The notes under the pieces were generated by a model. The model saw nothing but the letters and a program-made list of their open reading frames with translations, did not search any database and was not told the DNA's origin. A program made the translations under genes and the position numbers. Shown here one piece after another: positions 13,353 to 22,722 of a DNA stretch of 24,668 nt; the stretch's first letter is position 1, and each line of letters starts with the position of its first letter. The stretch covers positions 1 through 24,668 of the forward strand of contig CALMZN010000056.1 of NCBI GenBank assembly GCA_937870675.1. The letters run 5' to 3'. The stretch is from an uncultured bacterium. GTDB taxonomy: Bacteria; Patescibacteriota; Patescibacteriia; UBA1558; GWA2-36-10.

Positions 13353-13481
13353 GTCATTCTGGAGAGAGCTCCGCCTCCGCCAACTGGCGGAGGCGGAGCG
13401 ATCGATAGAATCTACAAATTTTAAGTAGAGTTTTGGATTCTATCGCTTGTCGCGTCAGACGCGACTGCGCTCCAGAATGAC
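13353..13481. repeat. Cloverleaf-like inverted-repeat element
   Basis: Terminal arms GTCATTCTGGAG (13353-13364) and CTCCAGAATGAC (13470-13481) are perfect 12-base inverted repeats. They enclose three hairpins: a 14-pair GC-rich stem (13368-13381 with 13386-13399, four-base loop), CGATAGAATC/GATTCTATCG (13403-13412 with 13436-13445) and GTCGCGTC/GACGCGAC (13449-13465, one-base centre). The last palindrome is also the core of the repeats after tRNA-Ser and tRNA-Arg. It fills the gap between rsmA and the next operon and holds no gene. It resembles a non-autonomous palindromic mobile element (MITE or REP type). Confidence 0.75.
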
Positions 13482-13507
13482 CTAAAAAAATTAGTGACTT
13501 TTTTATT

Positions 13508-13536
13508 TTGGTTTATTTTGGTTTTTATGTTATAAT
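13508..13536 (+). promoter_or_regulatory. Promoter of the surface-machine operon
   Basis: TTGGTT (13508-13513), a 17-base spacer and TATAAT (13531-13536), preceded by TGT to give an extended -10 (TGTTATAAT). The expected start near 13543 leaves a leader of about 17 bases containing AAAGG before the ATG at 13560. No other promoter is evident before the giant gene, so it probably drives the whole block. Confidence 0.7.
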
Positions 13537-13559
13537 TATAAAAACTTAAAGGCGAATAA

Positions 13560-14339
13560 ATGGCCAAACAATTGCATAGAATCAACATTGATGAAGAGCT
13601 TGATACTAGTGATCTAATCAATGCCTCGGAAGAGCATTATTTTTCTGGATCCAAGCCCAAAAAGGGCTTATTTGTAGTTTTGGTGCTGGTAGCCGGAGCT
13701 TTGTTTTTGTTTGTGGTCAACTACTGGTATGGCAATGTCAAAAAAAATGTTGGCTATGTTATTCCTGATTTTATACAAAAAGAGTTGAATGCTAACCAAA
13801 ACACCGAAGTGTCTTTGGAAGAGCTGAAAAACAAAGATACCGATCGTGATGGCTTATCGGACTTTACCGAGCTGTATCAGACGCGCACTAGTATTTTTTT
13901 GGAAGACACTGACAGCGACGGTGTTTCTGATTTTGACGAGGTCAAGAATGGCGCTGATCCCGCCTGTCCCTCGGGGGAGGATTGTAGTTTGCTGGCCTTG
14001 ATCACTCCAGAAAACAGATTGTCCGATATTTTGCAGGATACTTCTATCAACACTGACCTGACTTTGCGCACGGCGGCGCTCAATGAGTTCAGGCAATTTT
14101 TGCTGGACAATGGCATGACTCAAGACGAATTAAATAATTTGACTGACGATGATTTGATGGAGATTTTTCAGGTCATAGCCGAGAGTGAAATCATCCCCGC
14201 TGAGTCCTGGACAGCCACTACCACTCCGGAGCAGGTTAGGAAATTTTTGTTGGTACAGCCAGGAGCAGATGAAGCCGATATCAACAAAATGACCACCCAA
14301 GAATTGACCGAGTTCAGAGATAATTTATTAAAAAAATAA
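13560..14339 (+). CDS. Membrane-anchored protein with two TSP3-type calcium-binding loops
   Basis: A 259-residue protein. Residues 1-35 are cytoplasmic and acidic, 36-57 form one membrane helix (GLFVVLVLVAGALFLFVVNYW), and the rest is extracytoplasmic. DTDRDGLSD (from 93) and DTDSDGVSDFDE (about 115-126) have the DxDxDG spacing of thrombospondin type 3 repeats; a C-x5-C pair (ACPSGEDC) follows. The C-terminal half is a helical acidic domain with short helix-turn units (TQDELNNLTDDDLMEIF, TTPEQVRKFLL) that I do not recognise. It is the first gene of an operon; the giant protein gene starts 19 bases after its stop. The architecture parallels the 4896-6431 product. A role as an anchor or assembly factor for the giant protein is inferred from position. 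Confidence 0.85.
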   Translation: MAKQLHRINIDEELDTSDLINASEEHYFSGSKPKKGLFVVLVLVAGALFLFVVNYWYGNVKKNVGYVIPDFIQKELNANQNTEVSLEELKNKDTDRDGLSDFTELYQTRTSIFLEDTDSDGVSDFDEVKNGADPACPSGEDCSLLALITPENRLSDILQDTSINTDLTLRTAALNEFRQFLLDNGMTQDELNNLTDDDLMEIFQVIAESEIIPAESWTATTTPEQVRKFLLVQPGADEADINKMTTQELTEFRDNLLKK

Positions 14340-14358
14340 ATAAATATAAAATAACTCT

Positions 14359-17300
14359 ATGTCGGGTTACAAAAAATTAACATTAGCCATTATTGGAATT
14401 TTGCTGGCCACTTCAGTAATTCTAGTCAGTCGGCCAGCTCAAGGATTTGGTTTTGGTGGTCCTGTTTGGGTGATGTCTGACTGGCCTCGTTACCAAGAAT
14501 GGCTTTGGAATAGAGCCAAAACAGCTGTAGAAGCGGCTCAGGGCTCTATAGTTACTCAAATTATAAACAGAACCCTGTCAACCTTTGCCAACAAGCTGGC
14601 TTATGATTTGGCCAACAATTTAGCCACCAGCGGACCCGGCAGGACGCCTTTGTTTGAGCGAGAGAGTTTTACCAAGAGTTTGCAAACCGCTCGGGACGCG
14701 GCTTTGGGAGAATTTATTGGTCAAATCAGTCAGAATAGTTTTGAGGATTTGGGATTTAATCTTTGTGATCCTTCACTGCAAGTCAAGTTATCTTTGACAT
14801 TGTCTTTGATTGACAGCAAAGCTCCACCTAGACCAACTTGTGATTGGACCAAAGTAAAAAGAGAGTGGGCTAAGTTTGGCGACAATTTCACAGCCGATTT
14901 GATCAAAGTCCAGCTTGATACTAGAGGCGGCAGTCAGGGCTTGGAGGACTTTTTTGCCAATGGTTTTTCTTTGGAGCAAACCGATTTGGGTGTTTTTGCT
15001 AAATTGAGTCAGTCAGCGGAGCAAAAAGAGTCAGAAGCAGAAGAAGCTAAAAAAGAATTAACCAGAAAGTGTCAAGGATATCTGGACAATACTACACCGA
15101 TTACCGAAGAAATAAAGACCAGTTGTATGGCTATTTTACAACTGCAGGGAGTCACCTTCAATGTGGTGGCGGAGACAGACACTAGTAAGGTGACTGATAG
15201 CGCTTTGAAAAAAGAAGTTGGTATCATTGGCACGATTATGAAGACGGCTGGAAATATTTTTGTCAATACTTTTACTTCCAAGCTGATGAATCGTTGGATC
15301 AAGGACGGTATGTGGTCGGTCTTGGGTGGCAAAAAAGCTACTAATCCAGATTTGCGCTCTAGTTTGTTGGCTCAGCTTCGCGGTGGGGCTAGTGTTGACA
15401 AAACAAGCGGTGGCGGTATATTTGTCGATTTCCAAAAAATACAACCAGAGACCTTGGAGGCCTATAATATCTTGGATGAATTTGCTATTTGTCCGGAAGA
15501 AGTGGATTTTCGCAAGCCAGACAATTGTGTGATTTCGGCAGATTTTCTAGAGGCCTTGGCTAGCCGGACTACTCTGCAGGAAGCCATAGACAATGGTTTG
15601 ATCAAGGGTAATCTGCCACTCATTGGTAGTGATGAATCTTTGCGCAATGCCAACAAAGAGTGCTACAAAGATGCTTTGTGCTATAGCAATTTAGTAAAAT
15701 TAAGAAAGGCCAATATTATTCCGGCTGGTTGGGAAATGGCCGCCCTACGCAGTCCGCTGACCGCGCCAGCTACCTTACAGCAGGCCATAGATTGCTTTGA
15801 AGAAGGCAATCCCAAATGCATATTTTCCACCACAACAGGGTTCAATCCATTTTATCATTTGGTAGATCCTTATTGGATATTGAAATCTCCGCCAGCCCTG
15901 TGCAATGCCTATGTTTATTCGCCGGTATTAGAGTCGCCAGACACCAGTAATCGTCAACAATACTGCGCTGATGTCAAGACCTGCTTGCGTGAGGATGATC
16001 AGGGCAATTGTCTGGCGGGTGAGTATGGCTACTGCACTAAGACGGAAAATATTTGGCGCTTCACTGGCGATGAGTGTCAAGATGGCGATATTTATTCTGG
16101 CTGTCTGACCTTCCAAAATGATAATTTGCCAGTAGCTTCTTACTTGGAGCAATCATTGGATTATTGCTCAGCGGACCAAGCTGGCTGTAAGCGCTATTCC
16201 CAAGAAAAAAACAATGATGGTGATTGGGTATTGCAGGATATAGCCACTGATACCAATGATTTGTTTTTGAATAATAAGTCAGCCGTTTGTCCCTCTGATA
16301 TGGCTGGCTGTTCAGAGTACATTATCATGGCGGCTGATACTGAAGCGAATCTGGTAGCCAATGGAGATTTTGAAATAGATGCCGATAATAATGGATTGCC
16401 TGACGGTTTTGTCAATGAAGGTTTGAATATTACCCGTTATATAAATCTGGTTGACGGCGAAGGGATTGGTGGCTCGCGGGCAGTTTTGTCCAATGTTAAT
16501 ACTGATTTTCTTTATGTTAGCCAAATCGGCCAAATTGATAAATTGCGTTTTGCGGTCGTGCCCAACACAAATTACGCGATGTCTATCGCAGTGCGCAAAG
16601 TTCCGGGCGCAGAAGGTGATGGCCACGCGCGATTGTTTGTCGCTAATTGTCTTGATGCCAATGGTGATTTTGGTGTCATATTTTTGCCAGATAGCTTAGG
16701 CTTAATAGGCGATGTCTTAGGCGATGGCTCAATAGAATATGTCCTACCAGATGGCTCAATAGAAAATATTCTAAATGATAGAGACGGAGAGCCATTTGAC
16801 GAAGCCAATATATTGTTGCCACCTGATCTGTTTAATTCCACTGAATATACGGTTTTTAGCGGGGTATTCAATACCGGCAATAGCGTTAGCTGTCAATTTG
16901 GTTTTGGATCAAATTATGGCACGGACAATCTGCCACACTATTATGATAATTTAAAAATTGAAATCATCAATCAATCGCGGGGCGCATCTCCCTACACCAA
17001 TTATGGTGAAGGCGGTAAAATTTACATGAATGGCAGTCGTTTTATGTGCACGGCCGAAGAAATCGGGTGCCAAGGATATACGCCTTCAAATGGCGATCCC
17101 ATGATACCGGCTGTTATTTCGCAAAATGATTTGTGTCCCAATGAATGCGTGGGCTATGCCTCTTTTGCCGAAGAGCCAGATAATTTTGATTTGATTGAAG
17201 ATCCAAACGCTGATTATAATTATTATAATTTTATACCAAGCACAGCCCAAACCTGTCCAGCTACTATGACTGGCTGTGAAGAATTTACCAATGTTGACGC

Positions 17301-20300
17301 TGTCGCCCAAGGTGGTGAAGGCAGAGAATACTATACTTATCTTAGGCAGTGCGTGCCAGTCGATCAGGGAGAGGACTACATCACTTGGGAAGGCACTGAT
17401 GTGGCTGGTTATCAAATCAGGGCTTGGAAGGCCTTGCCGAGCAATATTCCAGCCACGGCTGGTATTCCACCTTGTACCAATATTTTACCAGGTAGTAGCT
17501 CTTGTAATGATGGAATTGGAATCGCAGTCGCTGCTTGCGGGCCACAGACAGCCAGCTTGCTAGATGATCCAAATGTCAATGCCAATTGCCGACAATTTTT
17601 TGATCCACTTGGTAATAGTTTTTATCGCTTGCAAGACAAAGTAATTTTTGCCAGTGACGATTGTCATGACTATCGTCGTACTATTAACTCTACTATATAT
17701 AGAGCCATACCATCACTGAGCAGTCAGTGTACGGCCGCTCAAAACGGCTGTCGCGCCTATTATGGCAACACCGCCAACAATGTCCGTAATATATTTACTG
17801 ATGATTTTGAGCGTATTGTCTACGCGCCTTGGCAGGGCTTGGATGGCACAGTGCTGGATTTGTCTAGTGAGTCACTAGAAAGAGACGGACACTCCTTAAA
17901 ACTAGATAGAATTGGCGCGGCTCAAGTGGCCATAGGATCGGTGCAAAACAATAGGCAATATAAGTTGTCTTGGTGGATGAAGTCATCAGTATCACTCGGA
18001 CAGGTCAATTGGAATCTCTCAATCACAAATAGCTCAGGAGTAGAAGTATTTTTCCCGATCAGTGTAAATACTGATAGTTCTTTGCGGAACATACCAGCTG
18101 ATAGTTGGCAGTACTACACCATCACTCAATATTTTGACCAACTTGATCCAACACTCTACAATCTTAATACCGCAAAAATTGTGTTTTCTTCTGTGCGTAA
18201 TTTGGCCAATGAAAATGGTAATATATTTCTGGACAACATTATACTCAAAGAAGTGGCTGGCAATATTTATGTCATCAGGAATTCTTGGCAGACGCCAGTG
18301 TCTTGCGATACGCCTTATGTGGGTTATCACTTGGGTTGCCAGACATATACCGATACCAATGACAATAAATATGATTTGAAGTCATTCCAGAATTTGTGCC
18401 GAGTGGAGGCCATTGGTTGCATGATGGTGATCGACACCCATAATTCTGACAATCCATTTTCAGAAACATTTCATGACAGCCCAGTTGACCCTTCGCAGAT
18501 TACAGTAGCGACTGATAATATCACCTATCTTGTGCCAGACAACAGAAAGTTTTGTCCGGTCGCCTATAAAGGTTGTCAATCTTTAGGTGTGCCAGATAGG
18601 GATAATCCTAATTATTTGCCGACGGTCTATAAGATAAATGATCCAGATCAATATGCCTCGTCTTTGTGCCTAAGCGAAGATTTGTATTGCGAGGAATACT
18701 CATCAGACAAAGGAGCTTATTACTTCAAAGATCCCAGAACTGAAACCTGCACCTATCAGTCCAATATGGCAGTTGGCGACAATATAGTGACTGGTTGGTT
18801 CAAAACAGCCAATCTCAAAGATGCTCTGCCTCTGGGCTGTTTGGATACGGATAATGATTATGATTCCGGAGATTTTGCTTTGGGCGAAAATGTGGCTTCC
18901 TGTCCAACTGATAAAAATCTCTGCACAACTTTTTATGACCCGACCGATCCGATTGGTTGCGGTATGGGTACTTGCAGTAGTTGCGCTACGCTTACAGCCA
19001 CCGAATGCTATAGCATTACCAATGAGTTTAATTGCAGTGTGGCTGGTGGTACTTTTGTCCTTACTTCAGAGCAATGTCAGCCCTACTATTATTATAATAA
19101 TGAAAAAATAGATAAGGCCAGCTGCAATGGCCAAGTCAACAAAAATAACGGTTGCGTCTTGTTCAGAGAAGCGAACAATTGGAATAGCGATCATACTATC
19201 GTGAATGTCAATTATGACACGGCTCAAAGCTACGCCCTCAATGTATCCACAGGCACAGCCGTCAGTCCAGTGACCTGCGATCCGACAGACACCACTCTTG
19301 ATCCGCCCTGCAATCTTGACTCCAATGTTTTGCTCAAAGTCCGCAAAGACCGGCAGTGTAGCGAGTGGCTGGCTTGTCGCTCTTCTTCGGTTGTTTGGGA
19401 CAAAGATAATAATAGATACAAAGTTGTCTGTACTGACATAGGAACTTGCACAGAATTTGATAGCAATAATAATGTCACTAAGTGCGGTGAGTGGACAACA
19501 CCGGAAGTGCAAGCATTGACAGTTGATAATTATCAAAGTCGAGCTACCGGCTTGAATGATCATATCCAATTTGGCGATGAGGAATACACTGGTTACTCTG
19601 TGCCAAATATGTTGCCGATAGCCACTTTGGGCGTCACCAACGCTGGCTCGACTATCGCGCCATTGCCACAGCTAGTGTATAGCGGTTCAAGTTGTAGCGG
19701 AGAGGGCGCGTCTTGCACGGCGCTCATTGCTGGCGACCTGTTCAATGGCATCTGTCGCAGTAGTCGCTGTCTGCTCAATCCTATAGTTGAAAACAAAACA
19801 GCCCTTGGCGTAGAAACTAGGGGTTATGCGCAAGCTGATTCGCCTTTCCCCGGATCTATATCGCCAGATTCTGGTCGACTAGATCGCTTGCAAGCTTACG
19901 CTGGCGCCAATATGTGCGAGGTTGATCAGGTGGAACCAATTATTGCTTCGCCCAATGGCTGTGAAGCTATCTATATCAAAGTGACCTATGGCGCTGGCGG
20001 GGCAGTGCGTTATTATCCAAAAAATTTCCCCAGCCCAGGTGGTATTTGTAGCTCGGGTAATACTGATACCAATGTTGACTGTGTGGACAGCGCTGGTTTT
20101 GCCCAAAATAATTTGTGTGATACTTACAATACTGATGGCACTTCTAGAAATGACGGCACCTGCGACAAAAAAGTAAAAGCCGAGACCATCTACAATTGGT
20201 CAGGCATTTGCCTGGAGCATGACGCCAACTCTAGAGTAGTCAATGACACTGGTGGTACGAATTATTGCAACCAATGGTATCCAGCCGACCAGATAGTTGG

Positions 20301-22692
20301 CACCAGTTCATTGTATGACAACTACCGCGAAGCTGGATATTATGATCCGAGTGGTCGGGAAGCGCTGTTCTGTTCAGTGACCGAACCATATGTGTTGCAA
20401 GAAAGTAGAATATATTGTGGTCGTCGTGGGGTCACTGATCCTCAGAATTGCAATTTATTGATCCGCGTGCCAGCTGGGTCAAAAATTTTGGTGAACAGTA
20501 TAGCGAGCAATAGTAGTTTGATAAGCTATAATTATTTACGGCCAGATAGAATGAATCACTATGATCCGTCAACTATTTTGCCCTACACTTTTGAATATAT
20601 AGAAAAAGCTGGCTTGGTACTGGGGGTTTCTTTTGGGGAAGCCAAGTTTTCAACAGAGGATTTTATTTTGATGCCAGGCAGTAATTTGTCCAAAATGCCG
20701 GTCGTTGATAAAGCGGTTTTAAAGAGTCTATTTGACACGGGAGCAAATAAAATGGACTTTTTTTACTACGATGAGGATACAAACAGATTTGGTGATGGCA
20801 ACGTGGATGCTAGAATTTATGTGGGCGACACAACTACTGATCCTACTACCGGGTGCGAGAGCTCAGTCAGCACTGAGCCAGATAGCCCAGATGACGCGTC
20901 AGACGCTTGTACAGATGGTACGGGCGATACAGCTTGCGATAATGGGCCTTATCATCAAGTTTTTGAACAGTATTGCAATCCAGGGGCTTGGAATTATTAT
21001 GTCAAAGCCGAGTTGGCTGATGTGGTGAGTGGTGCGGCAATATGCGAATTGTCGACAAAAGGGCGAGCTTGCATGTTGACAGATGATCCTTATAGAGCTT
21101 TGGTAGATTCTTGTGGGTCGTCAACTGATGATCCGGGCTGTGCTTTTGTGAACTGTGTTGAAGATGTTTATGCTACAGTGGTTTCCCCTTATTTATGTGT
21201 AGATTATGGCTCTATTGTTTATGGTAGTGACACTTGGCTAGCGCCTGATGGCACCACAATGCATGATGTTCAATCGGTGAATGGTTGCCTGGATTACATT
21301 TTGAGCAGAAAACCAATATCTTTCTTGAGCACTCATTATGGCTTAGTGAGAGAGGATGTTGATCGTGATGATTATACTCTTTATGATGGATTAATAGCCC
21401 AAGCTCTTGGTGCAGTAAGAAGTATAGTGGATTATTATCCTTATCTTACTACTTGGCTGGTGGATGAGAGCTCTAGTGATGGCTGTCTGCAGTCAGATGT
21501 ACTTACCGATGTCACAGAAGAGTCCAACACAATACCATTTCTTGATGCATGTCCTTACCTTCAATTCGCTACAGTCGAGGATTGTATAGAGGCAGGTATT
21601 TATTACACCGCTGAAATGTCTGGCTCCACTTGCAGTGGCGCTAGCTGTTATCAGCAGTGCAAGATCGTGGCTGACCTTGATCCAGAGGGTGATAAGTCCT
21701 GGGTCAGGACTGATATTTGGTGGCGCAATGAAACTGGGTCTGGCAATTCGGGTCGCAACAATTATCCGGTGCCAAATACTTGGCTATCTTATTATTACAA
21801 GTCCGGTTTTATTCAAAATGCCAATGTGTATTATAGTGGCATTACCAATGAAACTGTAAAATTTACACATTTTGGTTCGGCCTTGGGTTTCCTTGGCAAT
21901 GATGTTGCCAATGTCCGTGTGCCAGTAAACGCCAGCACTTTTTCACCGCTAGCGGCCGCTACTTTTTATGCTTTGGGCACCAATGATTTGACGACTAACT
22001 TAGCATCAGCTCACACCCAGTTGGCCTATATATTTTATCGGGTTTATAATATGCAGTGGAATAGCGCCAATAGCGCCTATGAGCTGTATAGCGAAAATAA
22101 TATTTATGACGATGCCACAACTAGCGATCAAAACACTCAGGCCGGTCCAGATTTTGTACCGCGAATTTTGACAGTTTGTGGCGCTGATGTTTGCCGTGAC
22201 GCAGACAATGCGGTGATTGACGGCATCACAGTCAATAACGCGCAAGGTGGCAGTATTGAGGCCGAAAAATCTTTCTTTGCTTCACTCAAGTTTTATTATT
22301 ACGCTCATCCTGATCATATGCCTGTCAAAAATATTTCCGTTGATTGGGGTGATGGTAGCGCTATTACCACTATACCTGGTAAATACAAAAATAATATACC
22401 AGAGTGTAATGTCGATGCTCCACTGCTGGGTCAAGCCGCTACTACCAAGCAGGGCTTTGGTGGCACGGAGCGAGCTTGTCGCGAGGCCTATAAGACCTTT
22501 TATCATGATTATCAAGTGGGAGCACCTAACGACTTGATATATGATTGTGATGGTGATGTGGTGAATCAAGAACCAAATATTGACAATGCGGATTGCTATA
22601 AGCCGAGGGTCAGAGTGCAGGACAACTGGGGGAATTGGAGCGCTTGGACGCCTTTTGGTGGCTGGATTGTGGTGACGGCTGAAGAGGAGTAA
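14359..22692 (+). CDS. Giant exported cysteine-rich protein with repeated C-x6-C motifs
   Basis: A 2777-residue protein, by far the largest in the window. An N-terminal signal peptide (about 1-29) is followed by a helical region with a coiled-coil stretch near 216-236. From about 370 to the end I count roughly 100 cysteines. A motif C-x6-C-x2-hydrophobic (usually Tyr or Phe) recurs at C603, 644, 897, 966, 1124, 1347, 1399, 1437 and 1515, with looser variants near 575, 1310 and 1589. Two segments look like galactose-binding jelly-roll domains (about 663-870, opening NGDFEIDADNNGLPDG; about 1144-1310, ending GNIFLDNIILKEV). The C-terminus has a PKD-like fold, VDWGDGS (2661-2667) then VRVQDNWGNWS, split by a cysteine-bearing insert. 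There is no C-terminal anchor. It is most likely a disulfide-stabilised surface fibre or adhesin served by the flanking membrane proteins. Confidence 0.88.
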   Translation: MSGYKKLTLAIIGILLATSVILVSRPAQGFGFGGPVWVMSDWPRYQEWLWNRAKTAVEAAQGSIVTQIINRTLSTFANKLAYDLANNLATSGPGRTPLFERESFTKSLQTARDAALGEFIGQISQNSFEDLGFNLCDPSLQVKLSLTLSLIDSKAPPRPTCDWTKVKREWAKFGDNFTADLIKVQLDTRGGSQGLEDFFANGFSLEQTDLGVFAKLSQSAEQKESEAEEAKKELTRKCQGYLDNTTPITEEIKTSCMAILQLQGVTFNVVAETDTSKVTDSALKKEVGIIGTIMKTAGNIFVNTFTSKLMNRWIKDGMWSVLGGKKATNPDLRSSLLAQLRGGASVDKTSGGGIFVDFQKIQPETLEAYNILDEFAICPEEVDFRKPDNCVISADFLEALASRTTLQEAIDNGLIKGNLPLIGSDESLRNANKECYKDALCYSNLVKLRKANIIPAGWEMAALRSPLTAPATLQQAIDCFEEGNPKCIFSTTTGFNPFYHLVDPYWILKSPPALCNAYVYSPVLESPDTSNRQQYCADVKTCLREDDQGNCLAGEYGYCTKTENIWRFTGDECQDGDIYSGCLTFQNDNLPVASYLEQSLDYCSADQAGCKRYSQEKNNDGDWVLQDIATDTNDLFLNNKSAVCPSDMAGCSEYIIMAADTEANLVANGDFEIDADNNGLPDGFVNEGLNITRYINLVDGEGIGGSRAVLSNVNTDFLYVSQIGQIDKLRFAVVPNTNYAMSIAVRKVPGAEGDGHARLFVANCLDANGDFGVIFLPDSLGLIGDVLGDGSIEYVLPDGSIENILNDRDGEPFDEANILLPPDLFNSTEYTVFSGVFNTGNSVSCQFGFGSNYGTDNLPHYYDNLKIEIINQSRGASPYTNYGEGGKIYMNGSRFMCTAEEIGCQGYTPSNGDPMIPAVISQNDLCPNECVGYASFAEEPDNFDLIEDPNADYNYYNFIPSTAQTCPATMTGCEEFTNVDAVAQGGEGREYYTYLRQCVPVDQGEDYITWEGTDVAGYQIRAWKALPSNIPATAGIPPCTNILPGSSSCNDGIGIAVAACGPQTASLLDDPNVNANCRQFFDPLGNSFYRLQDKVIFASDDCHDYRRTINSTIYRAIPSLSSQCTAAQNGCRAYYGNTANNVRNIFTDDFERIVYAPWQGLDGTVLDLSSESLERDGHSLKLDRIGAAQVAIGSVQNNRQYKLSWWMKSSVSLGQVNWNLSITNSSGVEVFFPISVNTDSSLRNIPADSWQYYTITQYFDQLDPTLYNLNTAKIVFSSVRNLANENGNIFLDNIILKEVAGNIYVIRNSWQTPVSCDTPYVGYHLGCQTYTDTNDNKYDLKSFQNLCRVEAIGCMMVIDTHNSDNPFSETFHDSPVDPSQITVATDNITYLVPDNRKFCPVAYKGCQSLGVPDRDNPNYLPTVYKINDPDQYASSLCLSEDLYCEEYSSDKGAYYFKDPRTETCTYQSNMAVGDNIVTGWFKTANLKDALPLGCLDTDNDYDSGDFALGENVASCPTDKNLCTTFYDPTDPIGCGMGTCSSCATLTATECYSITNEFNCSVAGGTFVLTSEQCQPYYYYNNEKIDKASCNGQVNKNNGCVLFREANNWNSDHTIVNVNYDTAQSYALNVSTGTAVSPVTCDPTDTTLDPPCNLDSNVLLKVRKDRQCSEWLACRSSSVVWDKDNNRYKVVCTDIGTCTEFDSNNNVTKCGEWTTPEVQALTVDNYQSRATGLNDHIQFGDEEYTGYSVPNMLPIATLGVTNAGSTIAPLPQLVYSGSSCSGEGASCTALIAGDLFNGICRSSRCLLNPIVENKTALGVETRGYAQADSPFPGSISPDSGRLDRLQAYAGANMCEVDQVEPIIASPNGCEAIYIKVTYGAGGAVRYYPKNFPSPGGICSSGNTDTNVDCVDSAGFAQNNLCDTYNTDGTSRNDGTCDKKVKAETIYNWSGICLEHDANSRVVNDTGGTNYCNQWYPADQIVGTSSLYDNYREAGYYDPSGREALFCSVTEPYVLQESRIYCGRRGVTDPQNCNLLIRVPAGSKILVNSIASNSSLISYNYLRPDRMNHYDPSTILPYTFEYIEKAGLVLGVSFGEAKFSTEDFILMPGSNLSKMPVVDKAVLKSLFDTGANKMDFFYYDEDTNRFGDGNVDARIYVGDTTTDPTTGCESSVSTEPDSPDDASDACTDGTGDTACDNGPYHQVFEQYCNPGAWNYYVKAELADVVSGAAICELSTKGRACMLTDDPYRALVDSCGSSTDDPGCAFVNCVEDVYATVVSPYLCVDYGSIVYGSDTWLAPDGTTMHDVQSVNGCLDYILSRKPISFLSTHYGLVREDVDRDDYTLYDGLIAQALGAVRSIVDYYPYLTTWLVDESSSDGCLQSDVLTDVTEESNTIPFLDACPYLQFATVEDCIEAGIYYTAEMSGSTCSGASCYQQCKIVADLDPEGDKSWVRTDIWWRNETGSGNSGRNNYPVPNTWLSYYYKSGFIQNANVYYSGITNETVKFTHFGSALGFLGNDVANVRVPVNASTFSPLAAATFYALGTNDLTTNLASAHTQLAYIFYRVYNMQWNSANSAYELYSENNIYDDATTSDQNTQAGPDFVPRILTVCGADVCRDADNAVIDGITVNNAQGGSIEAEKSFFASLKFYYYAHPDHMPVKNISVDWGDGSAITTIPGKYKNNIPECNVDAPLLGQAATTKQGFGGTERACREAYKTFYHDYQVGAPNDLIYDCDGDVVNQEPNIDNADCYKPRVRVQDNWGNWSAWTPFGGWIVVTAEEE

Positions 22693-22722
22693 AAAATATC
22701 ATTAGAGTAATAAAACATATTT

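Noticed and set aside
13411..13429. TCTAC...GTAGA hairpin resembling, on the minus strand, the 3' part of a Cas12a-type CRISPR repeat
   Set aside because: It is a single copy, the loop is nine bases rather than four or five, and there are no spacers or cas genes. It is better explained as an arm of the cloverleaf element.
13421..13621. 66-codon minus-strand frame across the cloverleaf element and the operon promoter
   Set aside because: It overlaps the palindromes and the start of the 13560 gene; composition is not protein-like.
14788..22569. Many 60-170 codon frames overlapping the giant gene
   Set aside because: All overlap one continuous 2777-codon frame with consistent cysteine motifs, so they are chance open frames.
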